NCBI GenBank assembly: GCA_031264975.1
Contig: JAISDH010000325.1
Location: 1 to 6,564, forward strand
DNA: 6,564 bases
Direction: 5' to 3'
DNA from: Bacteroidales bacterium
GTDB lineage: Bacteria > Bacteroidota > Bacteroidia > Bacteroidales > WCHB1-69
Of this stretch, positions 1 to 6,202 are shown piece by piece (within the stretch, counting starts at the first letter, position 1; the number at the start of each line of letters is the position of its first letter). Below the pieces are notes generated by a model that made no database searches, was not told the origin of the DNA, and was given only the letters and a program-made list of their open reading frames with translations. Position numbers and translations under genes: made by a program.

Positions 1-1604
1 CGAGCCATGAAATATTCTTTTGCGCGTTCGGGGTCTAAGGATAAATTGAACTGGTCTTTCCACCGAAACTCAAAACGCGCTTTACTCAAAGCATTGTCCC
101 TTACTTCTGCTCCCGGATGTCCTTTTGCTATATCAGCTGCATGTGCCGCTATTTTATAGGTGATAACTCCCGTTCTTACATCTTCTTTATCCGGTAAACC
201 TAAATGTTCCTTCGGCGTTACGTAACAAAGCATTGCCGTTCCATACCAGCCAATCAAGGCGGCGCCAATGGCAGATGTAATATGGTCGTACCCGGGCGAA
301 ATATCCGTTACCAATGGTCCCAATGTATAGAAAGGAGCTTCAAAACAATCGCATAGTTGTTTGTCGACATTTTCTTTGATTTTCTGCAATGGAATATGAC
401 CTGGTCCTTCAATCATCACCTGTACATTGTGTTTCCATGCAATTTCAGTTAATGCTCCCATTGTTTCCAACTCTCCAAATTGCGCTTTGTCGTTCGCATC
501 ATGAATGGAACCCGGACGCAAACCGTCTCCAATGGAAACCCCAACATCATATTGCGCCAATATCCTGCATATCTCGTCCCAATGGGTATAGAGAAAATTC
601 TCTTCTTTGTTTATTTGCATCCACCGGGCAATAATAGAACCGCCTCTTGACACTATCCCTGTTAAGCGTTCGTTGGCATAAGGAATATGTTTGCGCAATA
701 AGCCCGCATGGATTGTAAAATAATCAACCCCCTGCTGGCACTGCTCAATAAGCGTGTCCTTGTAAAGCTCCCAAGTCAGGTCTTCAATAATTCCACTGAC
801 TTTCTCCAATGCCTGATAAATAGGAACAGTTCCCAAGGGTACCGGACAGTTGCGAATAATCCATTCGCGGGTTTCATGAATATTATTTCCGGTGGAAAGG
901 TCCATCAAAGTATCTCCTCCCCATCTGCAACTCCACACCGCCTTCTCTACTTCCTCCTCAATACCCGACGAAATGGCGGAATTACCAATATTCGTGTTAA
1001 TCTTCACAAGAAAATTGCGACCAATAATCATGGGTTCGCACTCGGCATGATTTATATTTGCCGGAATAATGGCGCGTCCTGCAGCAATTTCCTGCCGTAC
1101 AAATTCGGGGGTAATATGCGTCTTAATACCCAGCTCCTCATTGTTCATGTTTTCGCGAATAGCGACAAATTCCATTTCGGCAGTGATGATTCCCTTTTTG
1201 GCATAATACATTTGGGTTAACTGCCGCCCTTCTTTTGCTTGATAAGGGAAATGCTTATGCTCAAAACGTAGATAATCCAAACTTTTATCTTCTAACCGCG
1301 CTCTGCCATATTCGGAAGACAACGCGGATAAACGTGCAACATCGCCTCTTTGTTCTATCCACTGTTCGCGAATACGGGGCAATCCCTTTTGCAAATTGAT
1401 TTCCTGTTCCGGGTCTGAAAAGGGTCCGCTTGTATCGTATATTGTTACATAGCCGTTGTCATGATATGTCTTTTCTCCATTTTGTTCTGTTACGGTCGGG
1501 GTTAACTTGATTTTTCGCATCGGTACCCGAATATCAAACATCTTTCCTTTGACATATATTTTCCTTGAGTTGGGAAAAGGAGTTCTTGTTATTTTACTTT
1601 CCAT
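1..1604 (-). CDS. thiC: ThiC, phosphomethylpyrimidine (HMP-P) synthase, partial at 3' end
   Basis: ThiC is a non-canonical radical-SAM enzyme. It rearranges aminoimidazole ribotide (AIR) into HMP phosphate, the pyrimidine half of thiamin, in the cytoplasm. Reading from the ATG at 1604-1602 gives 534 uninterrupted codons before the window ends. The N-terminal ThiC-associated domain is visible (YDTSGPFSDP, then a block ending IREQWIEQRGD). It is followed by hallmark blocks of the catalytic barrel: GRAIIPANINHAE at residues 176-188, RWGGDTLMDLSTG, DGLRPGS, EGPGHIP at 399-405 and TPKEHLGLP around residue 467. By my alignment H403 and H467 are the family's metal-ligating histidines. The C-terminal CX2CX4C motif that binds the Fe-S cluster is not reached, because the window ends just after the FEFRWKDQFNL block; this is an edge effect and not a broken gene. 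The gene starts 18 bases after the thiG stop, with no Shine-Dalgarno sequence. It is the last operon gene visible. Confidence 0.97.
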   Translation of the reverse strand, partial: MESKITRTPFPNSRKIYVKGKMFDIRVPMRKIKLTPTVTEQNGEKTYHDNGYVTIYDTSGPFSDPEQEINLQKGLPRIREQWIEQRGDVARLSALSSEYGRARLEDKSLDYLRFEHKHFPYQAKEGRQLTQMYYAKKGIITAEMEFVAIRENMNNEELGIKTHITPEFVRQEIAAGRAIIPANINHAECEPMIIGRNFLVKINTNIGNSAISSGIEEEVEKAVWSCRWGGDTLMDLSTGNNIHETREWIIRNCPVPLGTVPIYQALEKVSGIIEDLTWELYKDTLIEQCQQGVDYFTIHAGLLRKHIPYANERLTGIVSRGGSIIARWMQINKEENFLYTHWDEICRILAQYDVGVSIGDGLRPGSIHDANDKAQFGELETMGALTEIAWKHNVQVMIEGPGHIPLQKIKENVDKQLCDCFEAPFYTLGPLVTDISPGYDHITSAIGAALIGWYGTAMLCYVTPKEHLGLPDKEDVRTGVITYKIAAHAADIAKGHPGAEVRDNALSKARFEFRWKDQFNLSLDPERAKEYFMA

Positions 1605-1622
1605 AATTTATTGCTTTGTTTC

Positions 1623-2393
1623 TTATTCGTCTAAAAATAAAGTTAGCGGACTGCTTGCTTCTGCCTGTTTGCTTGTCGTCCCCAATTTTGCTTCGTATGC
1701 CATACGTCCGGCAAGGGACGCCATTTTAAATGCGGACGCCATCTGTTCGGGATTTTCCGCTATTGCAATCGCCGTATTTACCAGGACAGCGTCAGCGCCC
1801 ATTTCAAACGCTTCCGCTGCATGACTTGGCGCTCCTATCCCTGCGTCCACAATAACGGGAATAGTACTTTGTTCGATAATTATCTCCAACAAATCTTTGG
1901 TCTTTAATCCTTTGTTTGTTCCTATCGGAGACCCTAAAGGCATGACTGTAGCCGCGCCTGCCTCTTCCAAACGTTTACAGAGAACAGGGTCTGCCTGAAT
2001 GTAGGGCAAGACAACAAAGCCTAATTTTGCCAACTCCTCTGTCGCCTTTAATGTTTCGATAGGGTCGGCTAAAAGATACTTTGGGTCGGGATGAATTTCC
2101 AACTTGATAAAATTAGTTTCAAAAGCCTCGCGCGACAGTTGAGCCGCGAAAACAGCTTCTTTGGCGTCCCTAACTCCCGAAGTGTTCGGCAACAGTTGAA
2201 TATGAGAAAACTTGATATGTTTAAGCATATCGTCATTTTCGTTCTCCATATTGATGCGTTTCATGGCAACGGTAACCATTTCTGTTCCTGACGCAAGAAT
2301 GGCTTTTCCCATCATTTCGTTTGAACTGAATTTTCCCGTTCCGATAAAGAGACGGGAAGAAAACTCTTTGCCTCCTATAATTAGTTTATCCAT
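1623..2393 (-). CDS. thiG: ThiG, thiazole synthase
   Basis: ThiG condenses 1-deoxy-D-xylulose 5-phosphate with dehydroglycine and with sulfur delivered by ThiS thiocarboxylate, making the thiazole phosphate half of thiamin. The 256-residue product has the usual length for this TIM-barrel family. Visible landmarks are the N-terminal LIIGGKEFSSRLFIGTGKF block, PNTSG at 70-74, the lysine expected to form the Schiff base with the sugar (K97 in FIKLEI), MPLGSPIGTNKGL at 151-163, and the phosphate-binding end of the barrel IVDAGIGAPSHAAEA followed by GADAVLVNTAIA (about 181-211). The start codon directly follows the thiE stop with no intervening base, so translation is probably coupled. thiC follows after 18 bases. 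The source of dehydroglycine (ThiH or ThiO) is not in the window. Confidence 0.97.
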   Translation of the reverse strand: MDKLIIGGKEFSSRLFIGTGKFSSNEMMGKAILASGTEMVTVAMKRINMENENDDMLKHIKFSHIQLLPNTSGVRDAKEAVFAAQLSREAFETNFIKLEIHPDPKYLLADPIETLKATEELAKLGFVVLPYIQADPVLCKRLEEAGAATVMPLGSPIGTNKGLKTKDLLEIIIEQSTIPVIVDAGIGAPSHAAEAFEMGADAVLVNTAIAIAENPEQMASAFKMASLAGRMAYEAKLGTTSKQAEASSPLTLFLDE

Positions 2394-3056
2394 TTATGAT
2401 AGATTTATTTGATATGTTTTTATTTCATTCAATATTTTTTCCGTTTCTTCCATGGGATTGTTTGCCTGCAGGATTGCCCCCGAAAAAGCAAAGCCCCTTA
2501 CTCCTGTCTGTCCTATCGCCCGAATATCTCCAAGGGTGATTCCCCCAATGGCAACAATGGGTATGCGAATCCCTGCTTGACTGCATTTGCTGAGAATGGT
2601 TTGATATTGCGTTATTCCCAAAACCGGACTGAGATTGGCTTTTGTCGACGTATACCGAAAGGGACCCAAACCGATGTAATCTACAGGAGAGAGCGTTTGC
2701 AGAAGAATATCTTCATACGTATTGCACGTGCTACCGATAATGGATTTGTCGCCCAATATTTCCCGCGCCTTTTGAGGTGACATGTCCTGTTTGCCCAAAT
2801 GTACGCCGTCGGCTTTGATTTCCCTGCACAGTTCAACATAATCGTCCAGCACAAAAACCGCATGATGCGCCTTACATAATGGTTTTAATTGCCGTGCAAC
2901 TTCCTTTACTTCTTCCATACAAACGTCTTTCATTCGCAACTGAATCCATTTGCAGCCTCCCCGAAGCGCCATTTCTGCCGATTGATAATAAGTATAGCTT
3001 TCCGTCCTGTGAGTAATGAACTGAAAGGGGAAAGCACGCTGTTGTTCTTCTGTCAT
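2394..3056 (-). CDS. thiE: ThiE, thiamin phosphate synthase
   Basis: ThiE joins HMP-PP (made by ThiD) to the thiazole phosphate, releasing pyrophosphate and giving thiamin phosphate. The 220-residue TIM-barrel protein keeps the substrate-binding motifs of true ThiE: QLRMKD at 39-44, DD at 71-72 (Mg/pyrophosphate side), ADGVHLGKQDM at 82-92, GSTCNT at 108-113, GLGPFRYTSTK at 129-139 with the T-x-T-K pyrophosphate-contacting element, and IVAIGGI at 167-173. This intact set makes it the authentic synthase, in contrast to the diverged paralogue encoded just upstream. Its ATG overlaps the stop of that paralogue by four bases (ATGA at 3056-3053), and its stop abuts the thiG start. An N-terminal extension of about ten residues (MTEEQQRAFP) precedes the first barrel strand. 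It may be natural or may mean that the true start is slightly downstream. Confidence 0.95.
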   Translation of the reverse strand: MTEEQQRAFPFQFITHRTESYTYYQSAEMALRGGCKWIQLRMKDVCMEEVKEVARQLKPLCKAHHAVFVLDDYVELCREIKADGVHLGKQDMSPQKAREILGDKSIIGSTCNTYEDILLQTLSPVDYIGLGPFRYTSTKANLSPVLGITQYQTILSKCSQAGIRIPIVAIGGITLGDIRAIGQTGVRGFAFSGAILQANNPMEETEKILNEIKTYQINLS

Positions 3057-3625
3057 CTCGCTTTTAATTTAAGATAATTGGTTACAACGTCTTCTCCATT
3101 CCAGATACTGCCCAAAGCGGCAGCGCCTCCCCATGGGTATTTTGTCAATAAAGGAAGCGTTTTTTCGTCAATTCCTCCCAAAGCAATGACCTTTTCGTTT
3201 ATGATTCCCTCTGCCGACGCCTTTTGCAACATCTCATTACTGAACTTTGCAACATAACCCGCCTTGGAAATACTATCGAAAATCGGACTTAAAAACACAT
3301 AATCATATCCCGCTATCTGTTCCAATTCTTCTATCGTATGACAGGATTTGCTTATGTTCACTTTGGTTTTCCCGCTGTAAGAAGTGTTCCGAGCATTGAG
3401 ATGAACCCCCAACAGCGCATAAGAATCGGTTAATTCAAAAAACTCATGTATCTTAATTTGCGCATGATATTTTGGATGAATCCCATTGAGCAATTCCATA
3501 TATTCTTCCTTTGAAGACTTCGGTTTCCTTATATGCAAAATCTCCATTCCTGCGTCAAACAGCGCATTTATTTTCACCAATTCCTCTGCAACAGGGTCAG
3601 GATGCGTTATAACAATTAATCGCAC
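3053..3625 (-). CDS. TenI/ThiE-family protein, diverged active site
   Basis: This 190-residue protein belongs to the ThiE/TenI barrel family but is clearly diverged. Recognisable family positions are HIRKP at 31-35 (in place of QLR-x-K), GVHLN at 73-77, SCHT at 94-97 (in place of STCNT), YVFLSPIFDSISKAGY at 109-124 and VIALGGI at 146-152. The ThiE aspartate pair is absent, as is the T-x-T-K pyrophosphate motif, so ordinary thiamin phosphate synthase activity is unlikely. Bacillus subtilis TenI is a thiazole tautomerase that uses a histidine in its GH-x-FE-x-D segment. The aligned segment here reads SP (113-114), so by my alignment that histidine is missing. It could still be a tautomerase with another catalytic residue, a thiazole-binding protein or a regulatory paralogue. 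It lies 3 bases after thiS and overlaps thiE by four bases. Automated pipelines would probably label it thiamine phosphate synthase. Confidence 0.85.
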   Translation of the reverse strand: MRLIVITHPDPVAEELVKINALFDAGMEILHIRKPKSSKEEYMELLNGIHPKYHAQIKIHEFFELTDSYALLGVHLNARNTSYSGKTKVNISKSCHTIEELEQIAGYDYVFLSPIFDSISKAGYVAKFSNEMLQKASAEGIINEKVIALGGIDEKTLPLLTKYPWGGAAALGSIWNGEDVVTNYLKLKAR

Positions 3626-3628
3626 TGC

Positions 3629-3832
3629 TTATCCTCCAAATATGGCGTTAATAATAAGAATATTATCCTTATCCTTAACTATATATTTCTCCCATTCCTT
3701 TTTAGAAACGACTACGTTATTTACGGCAATGGCAATTCCGAATTTGTTTGTAATTCGAGCTGTCTCCAATACGTCAACCAGATTGCAATTGTCTTTTAGC
3801 TCGTACGTCTTATTATTAACTTTTATATTCAT
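3629..3832 (-). CDS. thiS: ThiS, thiamin sulfur carrier protein
   Basis: ThiS is a small ubiquitin-fold protein. Its C-terminal glycine is adenylated by ThiF and converted to a thiocarboxylate, which donates sulfur to ThiG. The product is 67 residues, the normal size. It begins with a beta strand (MNIKVNNKTYEL), has the conserved helix region NLVDVLETARI (residues 17-27), continues with IAIAVNNVVVSKKEW (33-47), and ends in the functionally essential Gly-Gly (66-67, within AIFGG). The ATG overlaps the stop of the upstream AlkD-family gene by four bases (ATGA at 3832-3829), so its translation is probably coupled to that of a gene with no obvious thiamin role. The stop is 3 bases before the TenI-like gene. 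Confidence 0.94.
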   Translation of the reverse strand: MNIKVNNKTYELKDNCNLVDVLETARITNKFGIAIAVNNVVVSKKEWEKYIVKDKDNILIINAIFGG

Positions 3833-4542
3833 GACTGTTCAAATTTTCCTTTTAATATATTCTTTCTGTCTTTTTCAGGTAATTTCTCAATCGCACAACG
3901 TATAACTGTCCGCGGGATTTTCTCATAGTATGTTTTGAGGAAATCAATCATACGGCTTTCATCGTATTTGCCTATTTCTCTCAATATCCAGCCTGTTGCC
4001 TTATGAGTTAAAGGATGGGTTTGTTTGAGCAACATTTCCGATAAAGCCAATGCGTCTTCAAAATCATTGGAACGAATAAATGCCAATGTGCTGACAATGG
4101 CAATACGCTGTTTCCATATCTTTGAACTCCTTGCAAATTTGTAAAGAATATCCTTCGGTTTATCCATTAAATATTTTCCCAATAAATGATAACAACTTAA
4201 ATCAACCAAGTCCCAATTGTTAACGTACTTTATATTGGACAAATAAAAGTCTACAATCGTGTCTTTCTCTTCCTTACTTCCCTTTTTAAATTGCTCCACC
4301 AAAATCAACAGGGCGCATAAACGCACTTCGTGAACAGGATGTTTGATTAATTGTTTGATATTCTTCAGAGAAATATCGTAATAAATACTCGCTACCTGTC
4401 TTACTTTGGGAACTATAATTCCCCAAAAAATATCGCCTTCGGCATATTCTCCTTTACCGGTTTTAAAAAATCCCTGCATGGAACGCGCCTTGTTCGCATC
4501 CGACAGATATTGTAGACTGTTTATTATTATTTGTGCGGTCAT
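3829..4542 (-). CDS. AlkD-family DNA alkylation repair protein (HEAT-like repeats)
   Basis: AlkD-type enzymes are HEAT-repeat DNA glycosylases that remove bulky or cationic alkylated purines such as N7-alkylguanine and N3-alkyladenine. The 237-residue, mostly helical product has the family's length. The residues that form the DNA-lesion site in Bacillus cereus AlkD (W109, D113, R148, W187) have close counterparts here: W110 and D114 in NNWDLVDLS, R146 in KIWKQRIAIVSTLAFIR, and W185 in HKATGWILREIGK. The N-terminal segment FFKTGKGEYAEGDIFWGIIVPKVR (about residues 25-48) is also typical. On sequence alone it looks catalytically intact. It starts 2 bases after the SPFH-like gene and overlaps thiS by four bases, so it must be co-transcribed with the thiamin genes and be under the riboswitch. 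No thiamin function is known to me for this family; the operon membership may be incidental. Confidence 0.92.
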   Translation of the reverse strand: MTAQIIINSLQYLSDANKARSMQGFFKTGKGEYAEGDIFWGIIVPKVRQVASIYYDISLKNIKQLIKHPVHEVRLCALLILVEQFKKGSKEEKDTIVDFYLSNIKYVNNWDLVDLSCYHLLGKYLMDKPKDILYKFARSSKIWKQRIAIVSTLAFIRSNDFEDALALSEMLLKQTHPLTHKATGWILREIGKYDESRMIDFLKTYYEKIPRTVIRCAIEKLPEKDRKNILKGKFEQS

Positions 4543-4544
4543 TG

Positions 4545-4940
4545 TTATTTATTTTGCATCCTTGTAGCCTCCAAAATAGGCAAGTTCGCTTCGGTTGGAA
4601 CATAAATGACAGAATTACTCTCATCGTACAACGCCTGAATCCAGAGATAGGTGAGATAATCCTTGTTGTCTTTTAAACTTCCGCCAATAATTTCATTGGC
4701 TTTTGCCACGCCTTCCGCACGAATAATTTCGGCTTCCGCACGAAAAGAAGCGCTTTCTTTTTCTGCTTTTGCTTCTTCTACCTTGATTTTTCTGTTTTGT
4801 TCCGCCCGCGAAAACTCGGCTTTCCCTGTCATTTCCTGCTGCCAAACATTATACATAGGCATACCAAACATTAATCCAAAGATGACAGCTAACCCAAGGA
4901 TAGCAATAAATACGATTGTTTTGAATGAAAAACTTTTCAT
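4545..4940 (-). CDS. Short membrane-anchored protein with SPFH/prohibitin-like C-terminal segment
   Basis: This 131-residue protein has a short basic start (MKSFSFK), then one hydrophobic segment at about residues 8-30 that should act as an uncleaved membrane anchor. A highly charged Ala/Glu/Arg/Lys-rich stretch at about 36-85 is predicted by eye to form a coiled coil (KAEFSRAEQNRKIKVEEAKA and onward, including EAEIIRAEGVAKANEI). The tail LTYLWIQALYDESNSVIYVPTEANLPILEA (about 96-125) resembles the end of prohibitin/stomatin/HflK-type SPFH proteins, which also close with a VIYVPT-like strand. The globular SPFH domain that should precede the coiled coil is absent, so it is either a naturally minimal form or a remnant. 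The reading frame is intact. Function is unknown; membrane scaffolding or protease modulation is only an inference from family. It lies 18 bases after thiD and 2 bases before the AlkD-family gene. Confidence 0.85.
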   Translation of the reverse strand: MKSFSFKTIVFIAILGLAVIFGLMFGMPMYNVWQQEMTGKAEFSRAEQNRKIKVEEAKAEKESASFRAEAEIIRAEGVAKANEIIGGSLKDNKDYLTYLWIQALYDESNSVIYVPTEANLPILEATRMQNK

Positions 4941-4958
4941 GATGATTTAATTTATGAA

Positions 4959-5795
4959 TTATGAATTTATATTAATTTTCTTTAATTTCTTCGGGTCAAA
5001 AAAGTGGTTTATGGGTCCGTTACCCTGCCCCACAATTACATTCTTTCCTGCTTCGATAGCAGATGAAACATATTCTTTTGCATGTTGTACTGCCTGGGTA
5101 ATCGGTTCTCCAAAAGCCAAAAAGGTAGCAATAGCAGAAGACAACGAACATCCCGTTCCATGTAAGTTCTTTGTTAGAATGTGTTTTGAAGAAAAAGTAT
5201 ATGCCTTTTCTTCATCAGCTATCCACAAAACGTCTGTCATATCAACAGCTTCCAGGTGTCCCCCCTTTAGCAAAGCAGACTTGCACCCAAAGGAAAGACA
5301 TAACATTTCCGCTGCCGATTGCATTTCCGCTACATTATTGATAACATTTCCCAGTAAAATAGAGGCTTCGCTTATATTGGGCGTGATAATATCGGTAAGA
5401 GGGAAAAGGTCTTTTTTCATCTTGCCAATGGCATTGTCATGAATGAGAATATCACCGCTTGTTGCGACCATTACGGGGTCTACAATAACGTAAGGCGGTT
5501 TATATTCCCTGATGGCATTGACAATAACAGAAACAACGTCAAGGTTATCAACCATACCGATTTTAACGGCTCTCACAGTGAAATCAGTCATAACCGCGTC
5601 TATTTGCGCCTTTAATATGTCCAAAGGCATGCTGTGAATCGCTTTCACTCCAAGCGTATTTTGCACGGTAACGGCAGTAATTGCCGACGTACCAAAAGCG
5701 CCCAACGCAGACATTGTTTTCAAGTCCGCCTGAATCCCCGCTCCGCCTCCGCTATCGGAACCTGCAATCGTTAAAACAACAGGATATGTTTCCAT
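4959..5795 (-). CDS. thiD: ThiD, hydroxymethylpyrimidine / phosphomethylpyrimidine kinase
   Basis: ThiD phosphorylates HMP to HMP-P and HMP-P to HMP-PP, supplying the pyrophosphate substrate of ThiE; it also allows salvage of HMP. The 278-residue ribokinase-fold protein shows the whole family signature: AGSDSGGGAGIQADLKT at 11-27, VKIGM at 77-81, DPVMVATSG at 106-114, the TPN turn at 138-140, KGGH at 177-180 and the anion-hole/ATP motif HGTGC at 212-216. Its length is typical and there is no fused ThiE or TenA domain. The start METYPVVLTIAG places the first strand directly at the N-terminus, as expected. It is the first gene after the TPP riboswitch, with an 85-base leader and no Shine-Dalgarno sequence in the very AT-rich stretch before the ATG. 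Confidence 0.96.
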   Translation of the reverse strand: METYPVVLTIAGSDSGGGAGIQADLKTMSALGAFGTSAITAVTVQNTLGVKAIHSMPLDILKAQIDAVMTDFTVRAVKIGMVDNLDVVSVIVNAIREYKPPYVIVDPVMVATSGDILIHDNAIGKMKKDLFPLTDIITPNISEASILLGNVINNVAEMQSAAEMLCLSFGCKSALLKGGHLEAVDMTDVLWIADEEKAYTFSSKHILTKNLHGTGCSLSSAIATFLAFGEPITQAVQHAKEYVSSAIEAGKNVIVGQGNGPINHFFDPKKLKKININS

Positions 5796-5880
5796 ACTTT
5801 ATTATAATTTATAAAGAAAAGAGAAAACCTTAACGGCTGGTTAACAGAGTAGACAGGAATAAACAAGAATAGTGAACAAC
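5796..5880 (-). promoter_or_regulatory. Leader between TPP aptamer and thiD (expression platform, mechanism unclear)
   Basis: These 85 bases must carry whatever converts TPP binding into a change in expression. The only structure I can see is a weak hairpin with TTAAC/GTTAA arms (5840-5844 with 5830-5834, a 5-base loop), followed by a pyrimidine-rich run containing TTTT. That is poor for an intrinsic terminator, because the stem is AT-rich and only 5 bp. The last 20 bases before the start codon are almost pure A/T and carry no Shine-Dalgarno sequence. Whether control is by termination or by access to the start codon cannot be settled from the sequence. Confidence 0.35.
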
Positions 5881-5958
5881 GAAAAATCCCTTCGTTGGAA
5901 TTATCCACATCAGGTTCAGAGGGTCTAATCTCAGCCGCACGCAAGGCACCCCTTTTTC
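5881..5958 (-). ncRNA. TPP riboswitch aptamer (THI element)
   Basis: Read on the minus strand this is a nearly textbook TPP-binding RNA. Helix P1 is formed by GAAAAA (5958-5953) with TTTTTC (5886-5881). The conserved GGGGTGCC is at 5952-5945, a very short P3 follows, then GGCTGAGA at 5936-5929 (the pyrimidine-sensing loop), ACCC, CCTGATG (from about 5914), and GGATAATTCC at 5906-5897 in the pyrophosphate-sensing arm, closing with GAAGGGA. Deviations from the common consensus are small: TTCC for TGCC in the P5 arm and CGAAGGGA for CGTAGGGA. TPP binding would be expected to reduce expression of the thiD-to-thiC operon downstream. The aptamer begins within a few bases of the predicted transcription start. 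Confidence 0.97.
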
Positions 5959-5964
5959 AGGCTG

Positions 5965-5995
5965 CAAAGATACTACTTTTTTTCTCTACCAACCC
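5965..5995 (-). promoter_or_regulatory. Bacteroidetes-type promoter of the thiamin operon
   Basis: On the minus strand, TATCTTTG at 5972-5965 matches the Bacteroidetes primary-sigma -7 consensus TAnnTTTG exactly. A TTGG (5992-5989, within GGGTTGG) sits 16 bases upstream of it, counting only the bases between the two elements, and could serve as the -33 element. Transcription starting some 6-8 bases beyond the -7 box would begin at about 5957-5960, right at the first base of riboswitch helix P1. The coincidence of promoter and aptamer boundaries supports both calls. The -33 match is weaker than the -7 match. Confidence 0.75.
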
Positions 5996-6062
5996 ACTAA
6001 AATTCGATTTTGTTTTTTTCTTTCTTTTACATTCAACTATATTACAGTTCAAAAAAGTTGTT

Positions 6063-6144
6063 TTCAAAACGAGAATCTCCTGCTTTTCTCAATCCTCAAA
6101 CAATGACGTTTGCGTGGCTTTGAGAACAGGATTTTCGCTTTCAA
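6063..6144. repeat. Nested imperfect inverted repeat (possible 82-base hairpin)
   Basis: Three nested sets of arms lie head to head. The outer arms 6063-6082 and 6127-6144 pair imperfectly (about 16 of 18-20 positions, including one wobble and a small bulge). The middle arms TTCTCAA (6086-6092) and TTGAGAA (6120-6126) pair perfectly over 7 bases. The inner arms CAAAC (6097-6101) and GTTTG (6108-6112) pair perfectly around a 6-base loop. It lies upstream of the thiamin promoter, outside any gene. It could be a structured RNA, a degenerate mobile-element fragment or chance. No product is recognised. Confidence 0.5.
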
Positions 6145-6202
6145 TACGCCTCTGTTGTAAGTCTGTTTATCGCTTTGGATAAGCAAATGCAAGTTCGATT
6201 TT

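Noticed and set aside
708..1220. Plus-strand reading frame of 170 codons inside thiC
   Set aside because: It is antisense to the unmistakable ThiC coding sequence; the length is a shadow of codon bias on the other strand.
1..1604. thiC as a pseudogene lacking its Fe-S cluster motif
   Set aside because: The frame is open up to the window edge, and the motif normally lies some 35 residues further on, so the loss is due to the window boundary.
4954..5442. Plus-strand reading frame of 162 codons opposite thiD
   Set aside because: It is antisense to a complete ThiD with all kinase motifs, and its translation looks like no known family.
5826..5844. Intrinsic terminator in the thiD leader
   Set aside because: The stem is only 5 bp and AT-rich, and the following T-run is interrupted, so I mention it as a weak hairpin only and do not call a terminator.
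5895..6182. Plus-strand reading frame of 95 codons overlapping the riboswitch and promoter
   Set aside because: It is antisense to a well-supported TPP aptamer and promoter, and its sequence resembles no protein family.
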